From Lotus japonicus (Eukaryota > Streptophyta > Magnoliopsida > Fabales > Fabaceae): 64,000 bases of DNA. The stretch is from assembly GCF_012489685.1 (NCBI RefSeq), contig NC_080044.1, positions 25,772,369 to 25,836,368 of the forward strand, written 5' to 3'. The position numbers and the translations under genes are program-made. The notes beneath the pieces are model-generated. The model did not search any database and was not told the DNA's origin. It was given only the letters and a program-made list of their open reading frames with translations. Of this stretch, positions 52,766 to 63,939 are shown piece after piece (the stretch's first letter is position 1; the number at the start of each line of letters is the position of its first letter).

Positions 52766-53975
52766 TGTAAGATCAAGTTTTGATCTAGTTGTACAACTCT
52801 ATGTTTTGATGATTACAAGTTAACCTTTTGATATGAACAATTGTGGTACTCTAACGTGTTTTTCTGAGTGTGCTATTTACAGGCTCTGACCTCAACTCAA
52901 TCTCACACAAATCAGAAGCACTGTGTATAAAGAGCGACCCAAGCAACGCTTTCGCATTCACCATGTTCAGTATGAACAGCGGAAAAGCTTCAGAAGTTCT
53001 GAAGTTATACAAACTCTGATATGGACTCAGTCACTAGAAGTTCTGAAGATCCAGAAAGTCTGATAACCAAGAAACACTGAAGGCTCAGATATTCTGATGG
53101 TGTAGAAGACTCTGAAGATCCAGAAGCTGATTAGTGAAATTCTGATGTCCAGAAGCAAGATACTCTGAAGACCATGTACTTCCCTCTGAGTTCAGAATCA
53201 GAAGAAACAATGGTCAGAGGATCTGGGCTTTCCCTCTGACTCTGATCAACCGGCTTCACAAGTTCCAACATGAAGCTTTCTCCTGATCAGAAGTCTCCTA
53301 GGTTTAAAGGTCAAGTCGCTATCCAAGTACAAAAGCAACTGTACCTTCCTGACGACCTACCTAACAGTCTCAGACATAGCAGAAGCTGGATTTTCCAGAA
53401 CTGCCCTCCAACGGTAGCATTTCCCATGCAACGCTCAACCCTAATCCTTGGAGTATATAAAGAGGCTGAAGACTGAAAGAAGCGGCTAGAAGCATTCACA
53501 TACGCGCAAGACAAATTCAAATTCTTCTAAGCTTTCTTTCATCTGAAATTCATTGAGTTTACTATTAGCTTTTTAGAAGCAAATCTCTTGTAAACATTTC
53601 TTTGATAAACAGTTTGTTTAGTTCCTTTAGGAGATCAAGGTTGATCGGATCCTAGAGAAGACTAAGAGAGTGAATCTTAGTGTGAGCTAAGTCAGTGTAA
53701 TTGTTAGTCACTTGTAGATTTCAAGTGCAGTTGTAACTCTTACCTGATTAGTGGATTGCCTTCATTCTAAGAAGGAAGAAATCACCTTAACGGGTGGACT
53801 GGAGTAGCTTGAGTGATTTATCAAGTGAACCAGGATAAAATCCTTGTGTGCTTTTCTATCTCTTATCTTTAGCACTTAAGTTCTCGAAAGATTTGTCAAA
53901 ATCTTTAAGGTGGAAGCTTTATCTTGAAAACGTTATTCAAACCCCCCCCCCTTTCTACCGTTTTTCATACCTTCA
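52766..53975 (+). mobile_element. Solo copia LTR (family C) in D gag
   Basis: 1210 bp, TGTAAGATCAAG to CATACCTTCA, perfect duplication AAGGC (52761-52765 and 53976-53980). Very similar to 48067-49280; TATATAAAG motif near 53454. No internal domain. Confidence 0.94.
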
Positions 53976-53980
53976 AAGGC

Positions 53981-54758
53981 TAGGAAAGGTCTTTTGGTAA
54001 CTCTTGATGATTCAGACGCAGAAGAAGTAGACTCTGATGATGAAGTTGTTGAAGGACTTATGGCTATTGTCAAAGACAAAGAGGCTAAGTCCAAAGCAGA
54101 ATCAGATCCAGCATCAGAGCCTGAGTCAGACTCCGAAGATGAAATTAAGGTATTCGCGTCCTTCTCTGTGTCTGAACTAAAATCTGCCTTAGCTGAAATT
54201 ATGAGTAAACATGATATGCTTCTAACTAAGCATAAAAGGTTGAAAATGGATTTTCTTAATGCCTCTAATATATCTGCTAAACATGTGAAAACAATTTCGG
54301 AGTTAAGTGAAAACAATTTCTCTTTAGCTAATTCTAACTATGTTCTTAAAAATCAAATTTCCAAGTTGGAAGATATTATTTTATCCAGTACTTCTGATGA
54401 TAAGAATGAAACCAAATATGAAAAATCTTTTCAGAGGTTCCTAGCTAAAAGTGTAGATAGAAGTTTAATGGCTTCAATGATCTATGGCGTTAGAAAAAAT
54501 GGAATGAATGGCATTGGCTATTCTAGACCCAGTAGAAATGAGCCTCCCATGCCTAAACCTAAATCTCTTTATGAACATTTTGTTCCCTCTGGCACTATTA
54601 TACTTGAACCTGCACCTTCTAAAGTTGCTTTACCCATTAAGAAAGGAACATTTTCTATGTCAAGATATCATGCTCAAATTCCTTTGCATTATCCTGTTGA
54701 AAGACCCAAAGTTGTCAGAACTTCTGGCGTAACTAACAAGAAAGGACCCAGAAAGTAG
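53981..54758 (+). pseudogene. gag: Element D gag, C-terminal part
   Basis: Continues after the solo LTR with DDSDAEEVDSDDEVVEGLM, an acidic stretch, a coiled coil and the conserved KYEKSFQRFLAKSVDRSLMA block. It ends at TAG (54756-54758) where C1, C2 and E have a Trp codon (GPRKWVPK). In those relatives gag continues into the pol overlap. Confidence 0.87.
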
Positions 54759-54774
54759 GTACCTAAGGAAAAGA

Positions 54775-55590
54775 TTGTATATGTTGCAGATATCCTTGAT
54801 AGCTCCACTGAGACTCCAATCATGGTATCTGGACAGTGGATGCTCGCGTCACATGACAGGAGAAAAGCTTATGTTCCAAGACCTGAAACTTAGACCTGGA
54901 GGTGAAGTTGGTTTTGGAGGCAATGAGAAGGGTATGATTGTTGGCTCTGGAACCATAGGTGTTGGTAAGGGTCCATGCATTGATAATGTTTTATTAGTGG
55001 ACGGTTTAATGTATAATTTATTGTCAATAAGTCAATTAGCTGACAAGGGTTATGACATTATTTTCAATCAAAAGTCTTGTAGGGTTGTAAGTCAGATTGA
55101 TGACTCTGTTCTGTTTAACAACAAGAGGCGGAACAACATCTATAAGATCAGATTATCTGAGTTGGAAACTCAGAAATTAAAGTGCCTTCTTTTTGTTAAC
55201 GAAGAGCAATGGGTATGGCATAGACGGTTAGGGCATGCTAGTATGAGAAAGATTTCTCAACTAAGTAAGCTTGACCTTGTCAGGGGCTTACCCACTCTGA
55301 AGTTTTCTTCAGATGCTCTTTGTGAAGCATGTCAGAAAGACAAATTTACAAAAGTCTCTTTCAAGGCTAAGAATGTTGTTTCCACCTCAAGGCCGTTAGA
55401 ACTTCTGCATATTGACCTATTTGGACCGGTGAAAATTGAGTCTATAGGTGGCAAGAAATATGGGATGGTCATCGTTGACGACTATAACCGCTGGACATGG
55501 GTAAAATTCTTAAGACGCAAGGATGAGTCACATTCTGTGTTCTTTACCTTTGTTGCCCAAGTGCAGAATGAGAAATCCAGTAGGATTGAC
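54775..55590 (+). pseudogene. pol: Element D protease and integrase, first part
   Basis: In the +1 frame relative to gag, as in C1 and C2. YLDSGCSRHMTG protease motif, HHCC domain (WHRRLGHASM, CEACQK) and the first half of the integrase core (HIDLFGPV, DDYNRWTWV). A frameshift near 55585-55595 breaks the core before its second Asp. Confidence 0.87.
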
Positions 55591-56173
55591 TACCGTGAGA
55601 AGTGATCATGGTGGAGAGTTTGAGAATGAGGAGTTTGAGAAAATCTTTCATTCCTATGGGATATCTCATGATTTCTCTTGTTCTAGAACTCCTCAGCATA
55701 ATGGCGTTGTAGAAAGAAAGAACAAAACTCTCAAAGAGATGGCTAGAACCATGATGCAAGAAACTAATATGGCAAAGCACTTCTGGGCCGAGGCAGTAAA
55801 CACAGCATGTTATATTCAGAACAGAATCTCCATAAGACAAATTCTAAATAAGACTCCTTATGAATTGTGGAAGAATATAAAGCCCAACATTTCCTACTTT
55901 CATCCCTTTGGGTGTGTGTGTTATATGTTAAATACTAAAGATAGATTGCATAAGTTTGACTCCAAATCTGTGAAATGCTATTTGCTAGGATACTCTGAAC
56001 GTTCTAAAGGTTTTAGAGTTTACAATATTGAATCTAGAACTATTGAAGAATTTATATATGTTAGATTTGATGATAAGCTTGACTCTGACAAGTCAAAGCT
56101 AGCTGAAAAGTTTGCAGATATGAGCATAACTATTTCAGAGGAAGACAAAGATTCAGAGGATGCTAATCCATAA
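55591..56173 (+). pseudogene. pol: Element D integrase, second part
   Basis: RSDHGGEF (second catalytic Asp), NGVVERKN (catalytic Glu), then [18 protein letters not shown] and FHPFGCVCY, ending at a TAA at 56171-56173 in the acidic linker. Confidence 0.87.
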
Positions 56174-56728
56174 GCAAATGCATCAGAAGAAGCTGCCACA
56201 ACTTCTGAACCTTCACGTCAGAAGAAGAGCAGAGTTATAGCCTCTCATCCTGAAGAATTGATTCCGGGAGACAAAGATGAACCGGTCAGAACCAGATCCG
56301 CTTTCAAGCCTTCTGAAGAGACTCTTCTAAGTTTAAAGGGCTTAGTCTCTCTGATTGAGCCAACCTCTATTGATCAAGCTCTTCAAGACAAAGATTGGGT
56401 TCTGGCCATGGAAGAAGAACTGAATCAATTCACCAAGAATGATGTTTGGAATCTTGTCAAGTCACCTAAGGACACACACATCATTGGAACCAAGTGGGTT
56501 TTCAGAAGAAAAAAAACTCAAAGAGAAGAGAGAAGTAGTCGCCAGGCTTGTTGCACAAGGTTACAGTCAACAAGAAGGCATTGATTACACTGAAACCTTT
56601 GCTCCTGTATCAAGGTTAGAAGCTATAAGGTTGCTGATTTCATTCTCTGTGAATCACAACATTGTGCTTCATCAAATGGATGTCAAGAGTGTTTTCCTCA
56701 ACGGATATATCTCTAAAGAAGTATACGT
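56174..56728 (+). pseudogene. pol: Element D reverse transcriptase, 5' part
   Basis: [22 protein letters not shown], then WVFRRK, where an A-rich indel near 56512-56530 shifts the frame. [21 protein letters not shown] and [21 protein letters not shown] follow. The sequence is cut by element E at 56728, before the YVDD motif. Confidence 0.88.
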
Positions 56729-57953
56729 TGAAGGTATGAAAAACGATAGAAAGGGGGGTTTGAATAGCGTTTTACAACTAAAAACTCAACCCACTTGAGA
56801 TTTAAATAAATCTCTTCGAACACCAAAGATAAGAGTGCAGAGATAAGAGATAAGGAAAACACACAAATGATTTTATCCTGGTTCACTTGATAAATCCCTC
56901 AAGCTAATCCAGTCCACCCGCTAAGGTGATTTCTTCCTTCTTAGAATAAAGGCAATCCACTAATCAGAGTTTTGTTACAACTGCACTTGCTACCTGCAAA
57001 GTGACTAACAATACACTGACTTAGCTAACACTAAGATTCATTCTCTTAGTCTTCTCTAGGATCCGATCAACCTTGATCTCCTAAAGGTAAAACAAACAAC
57101 TGTTTGAAAGTATTGGGTTTACAAATAAGTGCTTCTACAAAAGCTGATAGTAAACACACTTAGTTCTATTTGAAGAAAGATTGCTAAGAAGATTTTAAAT
57201 ATTTCTTGCGCGTGAGTAAGTTTCTTAGGCGGCATCTTTCAATCTTCAGCCTCTTTATATACTCCAAGGATTAGGGTTTGAACGTTGCATGGAGATGCTA
57301 CCGTTGGAGGGCAGATCTGGAATTTCCAAGTTCTGCTATGGCTGAATCAGTTAGGTAAGGTCGTCAGGAATGGTACAATTGCTTTTGTACTTTGGATAGC
57401 GACATGACCTTCAACCTTGTTGACTTCTGATCAGAGGATGCTTCATCTTGGAACTTTTGAAGCTTGATGATCAGAGTTAGAGGGAAGCTAAGATCCTCTG
57501 ACCTTTGTACCTTCTGCTTCTGGATTCAGAGGAGAAGTACTTGGTCTTCAGAGCCAGCTTACACTTGGACTTCAGAGTCTTCACTACTCAGCTTCTGATA
57601 CTTCAGAGCGTCTGATCCTTCAGAGCATCTGATCCTTCAGAGCGTCTGATCCTTCAGAGCGTCTGATTCTTCAGAGCTTCTAGTGAGCTGAATCCATATC
57701 AGAGCTTTGTAATCTTCAGATCTTTTGAAGCTTGATCTACTGTTCAGATTGAACATAGTACGTGCGAAAGCGTTGCGGAGGTTACTCTTTGAGCATTGTG
57801 CTTCTGATTTTTGTGAGATAGGTCCAGAGTCTTGGCCTGTCATTTGAACACTCAGAAAACAATGTTAGAGTACCGCAATTGTTCATACTTAATCGTTAAC
57901 TTGTAATCATCAAAACATAGAATTGTACTACTAGATCAAAACTTGATCTTACA
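56729..57953 (-). mobile_element. Element E 3' LTR
   Basis: 1225 bp from TGAAGGTATG to GATCTTACA. U5 hairpin at 56797-56814 with a changed but still paired stem; minus-strand TATATAAAG near 57252-57260; an extra 17-bp tandem repeat at 57601. Confidence 0.9.
57601..57681. repeat. 17-bp tandem repeat in the E LTR
   Basis: CTTCAGAGCGTCTGATC repeats at 57601, 57618, 57635 and 57652 with single changes, then a partial copy at 57669. It is an expansion of the short CTTCAGAG word that is scattered through all family-C LTRs. Confidence 0.92.
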
Positions 57954-57969
57954 ATCTCCCCATTTTTTA
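57954..57969 (-). other. Polypurine tract of E
   Basis: Minus-strand AAAAAATGGGGAGATT next to the LTR edge; one G shorter than in C1 and C2 and with a T after the A run. Confidence 0.8.
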
Positions 57970-58588
57970 TGATGACAAAACCAAGTATTTTGATGAACTA
58001 ATCTTAACCAATAAACTGAATTCACTCAGAGTTTTAGAGAATAGAGAAAAACTTATCCTGAGGTGAATGGTTTATGTTGCTAATTCTAAATCCAAGTCAC
58101 AGCTTGATTCTGAGCTTAGCTCCCCCTGAATCTAAGACTTAATGAAAATATTAGTAATATCTAGATTCTGAGCTAAATCATAAGAGTTTAGAGTGATAAT
58201 TTATGACATAGACAAAGTGAGATAATCAGAGCGCATAATTATCAAGAGCAGTGTAAGGGTATCAGAGTCAACTAGTATCACTTCAGAGGAAGTGAAAATG
58301 TATTCCTTGTATTTGCCCAGTGACACATCTATGGTCATACTGGTGGAACTCTTAAATTCTCCAAAAGAAAAAGAAATCACACTAACACAACTTACACATC
58401 AAAAACTGGGTTATACTCCCCCTTTTTGTCATAAGCAAAAAGCATGGGGTGTGAAAAACTTAGCTTGAAGTACAAGGTACTCCCCCTTAGAGAAGGTCTA
58501 AGTTTAAAAAGATGGAGAACCGAAAATAAAGATTAATGAAAACGTATTTAATTTATGCATATGCAGAAAGTTAAATGAAGAGGTTGAA
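57970..58588 (-). other. E 3' untranslated region with extra polypurine tracts
   Basis: No gene. Minus-strand GGGGGAG tracts at about 58121, 58416 and 58483 match those in C1 and C2 in order. Confidence 0.7.
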
Positions 58589-58696
58589 CGTTTACCACCG
58601 GCCAAGGAGTTAAGGTAAACTTCTGTTACCAATAAATAATCCTCGAGAAACTGCTTCAGCATTAACTTCTGGAGACTGAACTGAGCTTATAAATAG
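58589..58696 (+). promoter_or_regulatory. Promoter module of the opposite-strand ORF (E copy)
   Basis: CGTTTACCACCGG at 58589-58601, CCTCGAGAAACTG at 58641-58653, TATAAATAG at 58688-58696, ATG at 58751. Spacings are 52, 47 and 63 bp. The sequence between the motifs is much more diverged than the motifs. Confidence 0.72.
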
Positions 58697-58750
58697 CGGT
58701 TAAACCATATCAGTCTTCACATCTCATTTTCTCTTGAGCTTAAGAATTCA

Positions 58751-59137
58751 ATGGCATCCTTCATTACAAGTATCGAGCAGTTGAGAAGGAAAGCCTTTGA
58801 TGAACTCTTCATCAATATACGCCATCCAGAGGAACCGAGCGTTTATACCCTTACAAACCAGCTATTAGGCATGAGGCTAAGTCCTGAAATGGACAACATC
58901 CTTAGGAGCTTCCTCAGATTCGTGGAGGAATTGCAAGTCTGCTTTCAGAAGGAACTGGAGCTGTATGAGGAAATCAGAGCAATAGAGGCGGCTCTGGAGA
59001 CGGTGGCGGTGGGTCCTCAGAGGCAGGAGCTGCGCCAGAGCTTAGTCCTCTTAGAGTATAGGCAACATCGTCTGGAGCTTGAGAAAGCAACGATGCGTAG
59101 GCAGTGTAGAGAAATGAGGAAAAATCCTCCCTCTTAA
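58751..59137 (+). CDS. Opposite-strand coiled-coil ORF, E copy (128 aa)
   Basis: Intact 128-codon frame against the direction of E's gag-pol. It keeps the MAS start, the ...QLRRKAF and NIRHPE motifs, the FVEELQ block, a Glu/Leu/Arg helix and the RQCREMRKNPPS end. More than half of the residues differ from the other two copies and small length changes are multiples of three. That pattern is what is expected of a protein under selection. Function unknown; no secretion or membrane signals. Confidence 0.75.
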   Translation: MASFITSIEQLRRKAFDELFINIRHPEEPSVYTLTNQLLGMRLSPEMDNILRSFLRFVEELQVCFQKELELYEEIRAIEAALETVAVGPQRQELRQSLVLLEYRQHRLELEKATMRRQCREMRKNPPS

Positions 59138-59499
59138 TGTAGCAATGCTTGTATGCAATTTCTTATTAATAAAAAGATGCAATTTCTTATTAATAAAAAG
59201 ATTTGGTTAGTGGTTAATGAGTATGCATGAAATAAATTTTATGATAAACAAGTATTATGCAACACATAATGAATATGATAACAGAATAACACGAGAATAG
59301 ATTAAGAAACAAGGTTCAAAACAGACAGACGAGAAAAAGAAAAACATGATATAGGAAAAGAAATCAACAAGGATAAAAACAGAAAAGAAGAGATTTCCTA
59401 AAACTAGGGTGTCCTCCGAAGCAGTTCTGTGCACATATCTTTCAAACTCTGAAGGAGAACTTCATGAGAGTTGAGCCTTTGTTCAATGATATCTATCCT
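59138..59499. other. Spacer between opposite-strand and env-position ORFs (E)
   Basis: AT-rich; a 29-bp sequence beginning GCAATTTCTTATTAATAAAA is repeated in tandem near 59154-59204. Codons just right of the env-position stop belong to its conserved tail in other frames. No separate gene. Confidence 0.5.
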
Positions 59500-60618
59500 T
59501 TAATCCGACTGAGGTTGAGCAGACGTTGTGGCTTCATCAGAGTGAGGAACTTGAGCATATGTGGAAGCAACATCAGTAATTGGAACAATTCTAAGTGCTT
59601 CATTTCTGAGTGCCTCAGCTTCAGCTTGTAATAATGTTGCTTGTTCCAGAGCTTGCAACCTTGCAGCTTCACGTTGTTCTGCCTCAATCCGTGCAGCTTC
59701 TTCTTCTTGTTCTTTCTTCCTTCTGGTTTCGTCAATAACAGAATAGAGTTGTTCTCTCATCAGTTGTTCATTCAGAGCTTCTCTTCTTCTGAGGCGTTGA
59801 GTGGCAGCTTCAACACACTTATCCTTTTCAGCATTTAAGAAACCAACCATCACGGGAACTTTGTCAACCATCCAAGAACACAAACGATCCCAATCCTCAA
59901 CAACCATGTCTGGATGCTCACTCAGGTCAGTGCGACCATGCACATTGCGAACCTTTAAAGATGCTTCATGATGAAATGAGTTGATGCAATCAAGGAGGGT
60001 GGTTGGTCTAGAGTAAGTGTAGGGAACAAGGGAGAGGTTTGGTTCAGGTGATGAAGAGTGGTTGCTACTTGCTACCTCAGAAGGAGAGCCAACCTGCAGA
60101 GTCTGATGTGCAGATATGTTGGTCTCAGGGTTTGGATGAGAGGTTTCAGTCTTAGGGTTTGGTGATTTGTCTGAGGAATAGTTTGAGACTGATTCAGCAT
60201 TTTCTGCTTGGAGAGTGGTTTGAAAAGGAGGAGGTGGAGAAGGCATTGAGGCTAGAGGTACTGCTTGGATTGGAAAATCCGAAGCAACCAGAGGTTCTGG
60301 CCTTGGTCCAGGGTAGCGGTTTGGACTAGGAACAGTTTGGAAATGTGCAGGAATTTCATAAATCATTGTTCTTGCAATCTGAAAGAATTTGCGATTGGCT
60401 TCAGATTCACTTGAGGGAGAAGAGAAAGGAACATTGGTTGGAAAAGAGACAGAGGGACCAGGAGAGAGAATTTCACATTCAGAGTGAGTGTGTGTATGTG
60501 GTTCAGATGTGGTTTTATCAGAGGCTTGTGTTTCAATGACTTGTGGTTCAGAGGTTTCTGGATTGTATGGAAGGATCATAGGTGAGGTGGAAGCAGAGGG
60601 TTTGTTGGCTTGGAGCAT
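59500..60618 (-). pseudogene. E env-position ORF, C-terminal part
   Basis: About 370 residues from MLQANKPSAS. Ser/Pro/Thr-rich disorder is followed by RYPGPRPEPLV, LVPYTYSRPTTLLDCINSFHHEASL and an Ala/Glu coiled coil (EEEAARIEAEQREAARLQAL). An in-frame stop and a frame change near 60620-60670 separate it from the N-terminal part. Same family as 43809-46667 but clearly diverged. Confidence 0.8.
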
Positions 60619-60664
60619 TTTCTAGAGGGGTTCTTCCTCAATGGAAGGTTGGAAGAATGAGGCC

Positions 60665-61650
60665 CTAGGGGGTGAAGGAGGAGAGGTTGATGATTAACTG
60701 GTGTGGGTTCAGGATTGGTTTGATCATGAATTGCATCAAGCAAATTAAATCATCATCTGAAATAACAACAAACTTACTTGAAGCTCTAGCTGCAGATCTT
60801 GTGACTCTGGTAGAGGGTGCAGGTCTAGTTGGCTCCTGAGTTGGTTGCAGATGAGTGACTTGAGTCACAATCCTGACCTTCTTGGCCTTCTTCTGAGGCG
60901 GTGGTTCATCATCATCATGATCATCACCATCAGAGGGATCATTCTCCTCAGAGGCTTCAATTTGTTTTCTCTTGCTCTTCCTCTTCCTGGGAAATTCAAA
61001 GTCAGGAGGATTTGGGAGAGTCCTGAAGAATTCATCCACATCAATTTCAAAGCCTTGTCGTCTCAAATCATCAAGGTAGATTCTGATTGCCTCTGGGTCA
61101 TCAGCCTTGGACCAGAGGGGGTAGTCCTTCACATGAGTTCTTCTTCTTGGTCTTGCATCAGCAGCTTTGACCTCAGCCTTTGTCTCTATCAGGCCCATTC
61201 TCTTCATGGGAGTAGGAGTGAAGACATCCCCAGTAATTGTTGTCAAGTCTTCAGTGCATCCCAATTGTCGCAAATCCTTTATCAGTTTGCTTTCAATGAA
61301 GAAGTCAGAAAGCAATATGCCAAATGGTATGTATTTGATTGCAGACTTGGGTGAAGCAGTGGTTCTAGACTTCTTGATGCACTCCTTCAGATAGGAGAAG
61401 AGAAAGTAGGGCAGACAGACTTTGCGGTGCTCCTTGATGAAGAAAAGTAACACCTTCTGGGTAAAGTTGATGTAGTCTGGAGAGCTTCCCTTTGGCCTTT
61501 GATTTATACAGTTTAGCAGAATCTTGTGCCAGATTCTCAATTGAGGATGAAGATCCTTGGTCTTGCAGTCATTTTTCCCTGGCTTCCATGTAGAGTAGAG
61601 AGCCATGTTGACTGCCTCTTTGGTCTTTAGTTTCACTTTTGATACCTGCA
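60665..61650 (-). pseudogene. E env-position ORF, middle part joined to pol by deletion
   Basis: Begins around KVKLKTKEAVN, about 150 residues into the C1 ORF. It continues through WHKILLNCINQRPKGSSPDY, FLFSYLKECIKKSRTTAS, KYIPFGILLSDFFIE and a nuclear-localisation-like PPPQKKAKKVRIV. Upstream it abuts RT directly at a TTGATCA word; RNase H, the spacer and the N-terminal third are missing. It ends in a frame change before 60618. Confidence 0.8.
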
Positions 61651-62327
61651 ATTGGTTTTTGATCAACTTATATTCCCAGAAAGTACTTGAGTTCTCCCAT
61701 CATACTCATTTCAAATTCAGCCTGCATCATCTCAGAAAATTCTTTGCAAAGAGATGGATTAGCTGATCCAAATATAATATCATCAACATAAATTTGCACA
61801 ATTAAGATATCATCTTTGTAAGTTTTGCAGAAGAGAGTTGTATCTACTTTACCCCTTACAAACTCATTTTCCATAACGAATGAGCTGAGTCTCTCATACC
61901 ATGCTCTGGGAGCTTGCTTCAAACCATAGAGAGATTTCTTCAATTTGAAAACATGGTCAGGGTTCTTCTCATCTTCAAAACCAGGAGGTTGGTGCACATA
62001 TGCTTCCTCTGAGATGTATCCATTCAGGAAGACACTCTTGACATCCATCTGATGAAGGATTATGTTGTGATTCACTGAGAAAGAGATCAGCAGTCTGATT
62101 GCTTCTAATCTTGCTATTGGAGTAAATGTTTCAGTATAATCTATTTCTTCTTGCTGACTGTAGCCTTGAGCAACTAGTCTTGCTTTGTTTCTGACTACAT
62201 CTCCTTTTTCATTTAGCTTGTTTCTGAATACCCATTTGGTTCCAATGATGTGAGCACCTTGAGGTTTCTTGACTAGGTTCCAAACATTATTCTTGGAGAA
62301 TTGATTCAGTTCTTCTTCCATTGCCAA
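61651..62327 (-). pseudogene. pol: E reverse transcriptase region
   Basis: RVT_2 domain from [19 protein letters not shown] with [43 protein letters not shown] and YVDD (61790-61779). It ends at YFLGI with a stop at 61668-61670, just before the deletion junction, so the connection and RNase H domains are absent. Confidence 0.87.
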
Positions 62328-62330
62328 AAT

Positions 62331-62885
62331 TCAGTCTTTGTCTTGAAGAGCTTCATCAATTGATTTTGGTTCAATTAAGGAAACCAATCCCTTCAGACTA
62401 AGTAGAGTCTCTTCAGAGGGTCTGAAAGCTGATCTGGTTCTGACTGGTTCATCTTTGTTTCCCAGAATCAACTCCTTAGGGTGAGAGGTAACAATTCTGC
62501 TCTTCTTCTGAGGCTGTGGATTAGAGGGACCAACTTCCTCTGGAGTGTCTTCCTCTGGTTCAGCTTCCTCTGGAGCTTTGCCTTTGTCAGAAACATTAAT
62601 ACTCATATCTGCAAACTTTTGAACTAGCTTTGACTTATCAGAGTCAAGTTTATCATCAAATCTAACATGAATAGATTCTTCAATAGTTTTAGCATTAGTA
62701 TTATAAATTCTAAAACCTTTAGATCGTTCAGAGTAACCAAGTAATAGACATTTAAAAGATTTAGAATCAAACTTATGTAATCTATCCTTAGTATTCAGAG
62801 CATAGCAAACACAACCAAAAGGATGAAAATAAGAAATGTTGGGTTTTACTTTCTTCCACAATTCATAAGGAGTCTTATTCAGAAT
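62331..62885 (-). pseudogene. pol: E integrase C-terminal part and acidic linker
   Basis: [24 protein letters not shown], the [13 protein letters not shown] block, an acidic Pro/Glu linker and [22 protein letters not shown]. Ends at a TGA (62328-62330). The upstream junction near 62885 also carries a stop or frame change relative to C1. Confidence 0.85.
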
Positions 62886-63407
62886 TGATCACACAGAGAT
62901 TCTGTTCTGAATGTAACATGTTGTGTTTACTGCCTCTGCCCAAAAGTGCTTTGCCATGTCAGTTTCTTGAAGCATGGTTCTTGCCATCTCCTGAAGAGTT
63001 CAGTTCTTCCTCTCGACAACCCCATTTTGTTGAGGAGTTCTAGGACAAGAGAAATCATATGCAATTCCATAGGAATCAAACAGACTCTCAAACTTGTCAT
63101 TCTAAAACTCTCCACCATGATCACTTCTTACACGCATAATCATGCAAGCCTTCTCGTTTTGCACTTTGGCAATAAAGGTAGAGAACACAGAATGAGACTC
63201 CTCCTTGCGGAATAGAAATTTTACCCATGTCCAGCGGCTATAGTCGTCAACAATGACCATCCCATATCTCTTGCCACCAATAGACTCAGTTTTCACTGGT
63301 CCAAAAAGGTCGATATGCAGAAGTTCCAACGGCCTTGAGGTGGAAAAAACATTCTTAGCCTTGAAAGGGACTTTTGTTGCCTTTCTGACATGCTTCACAA
63401 AGAGCAT
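62886..63407 (-). pseudogene. pol: E integrase catalytic core, frame-shifted
   Basis: HIDLFGPV, DDYSRWTWVKFL and VRSDHGGEF lie in one frame, ending at TAG 63102-63104. The following part (SCPRTPQQNGV-type and HFWAEA) is spread over other frames with further stops. All three catalytic positions can be placed, but the gene is broken. Confidence 0.83.
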
Positions 63408-63939
63408 CTGAAGAGAACTTCAGAGTTGGTATGCCCCTGACAAGGTCAAGCTTACACAGTTGAGAAATCTTTCTCATACTGGCATACCCTAACCGTCTGT
63501 GCCATACCCATTGCTCCTCATTAACAGAAAAAAGGAACTTTACCTTCTGAGTTTCCAACTCAGACAATCTGATCTTATAAGTGTTGTTCCTCCTCTTGCT
63601 GTTAAACAGAACAGAGCCATCGATCTGACTTACAGCCCTGCAGGACTTTTGATTGAAGATAATATCATAATCCTTGTCAGCTAATTGGCTTATAGACAAT
63701 AAGTTGTGATTTAATCCATCTACTAGCAGAACGTTATCAATGCATGGACTATTATCAATATCAATAGTGCCAGAACCAACAATTTTACCCTTCTCATTTC
63801 CTCCAAAGCCAACTTCGCCTCCAGGCTTAAGTTTTAGCTCTTGGAACATACGCCTTTCTCCCGTCATGTGACGCGAGCATCCACTGTCCAGATACCATAA
63901 TTGGTGTTTCAGTGGAGCAATCAAGGATATCTGCAACAT
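63390..63939 (-). pseudogene. pol: E protease and integrase zinc-binding domain
   Basis: YLDSGCSRHMTGERRMF protease motif, NVLLVDGLNHNLLSISQL, and HHCC domain (WHRRLGYASM, CEACQKG). A frame change near 63385-63400 separates it from the core. It starts in the overlap with gag. Confidence 0.87.
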
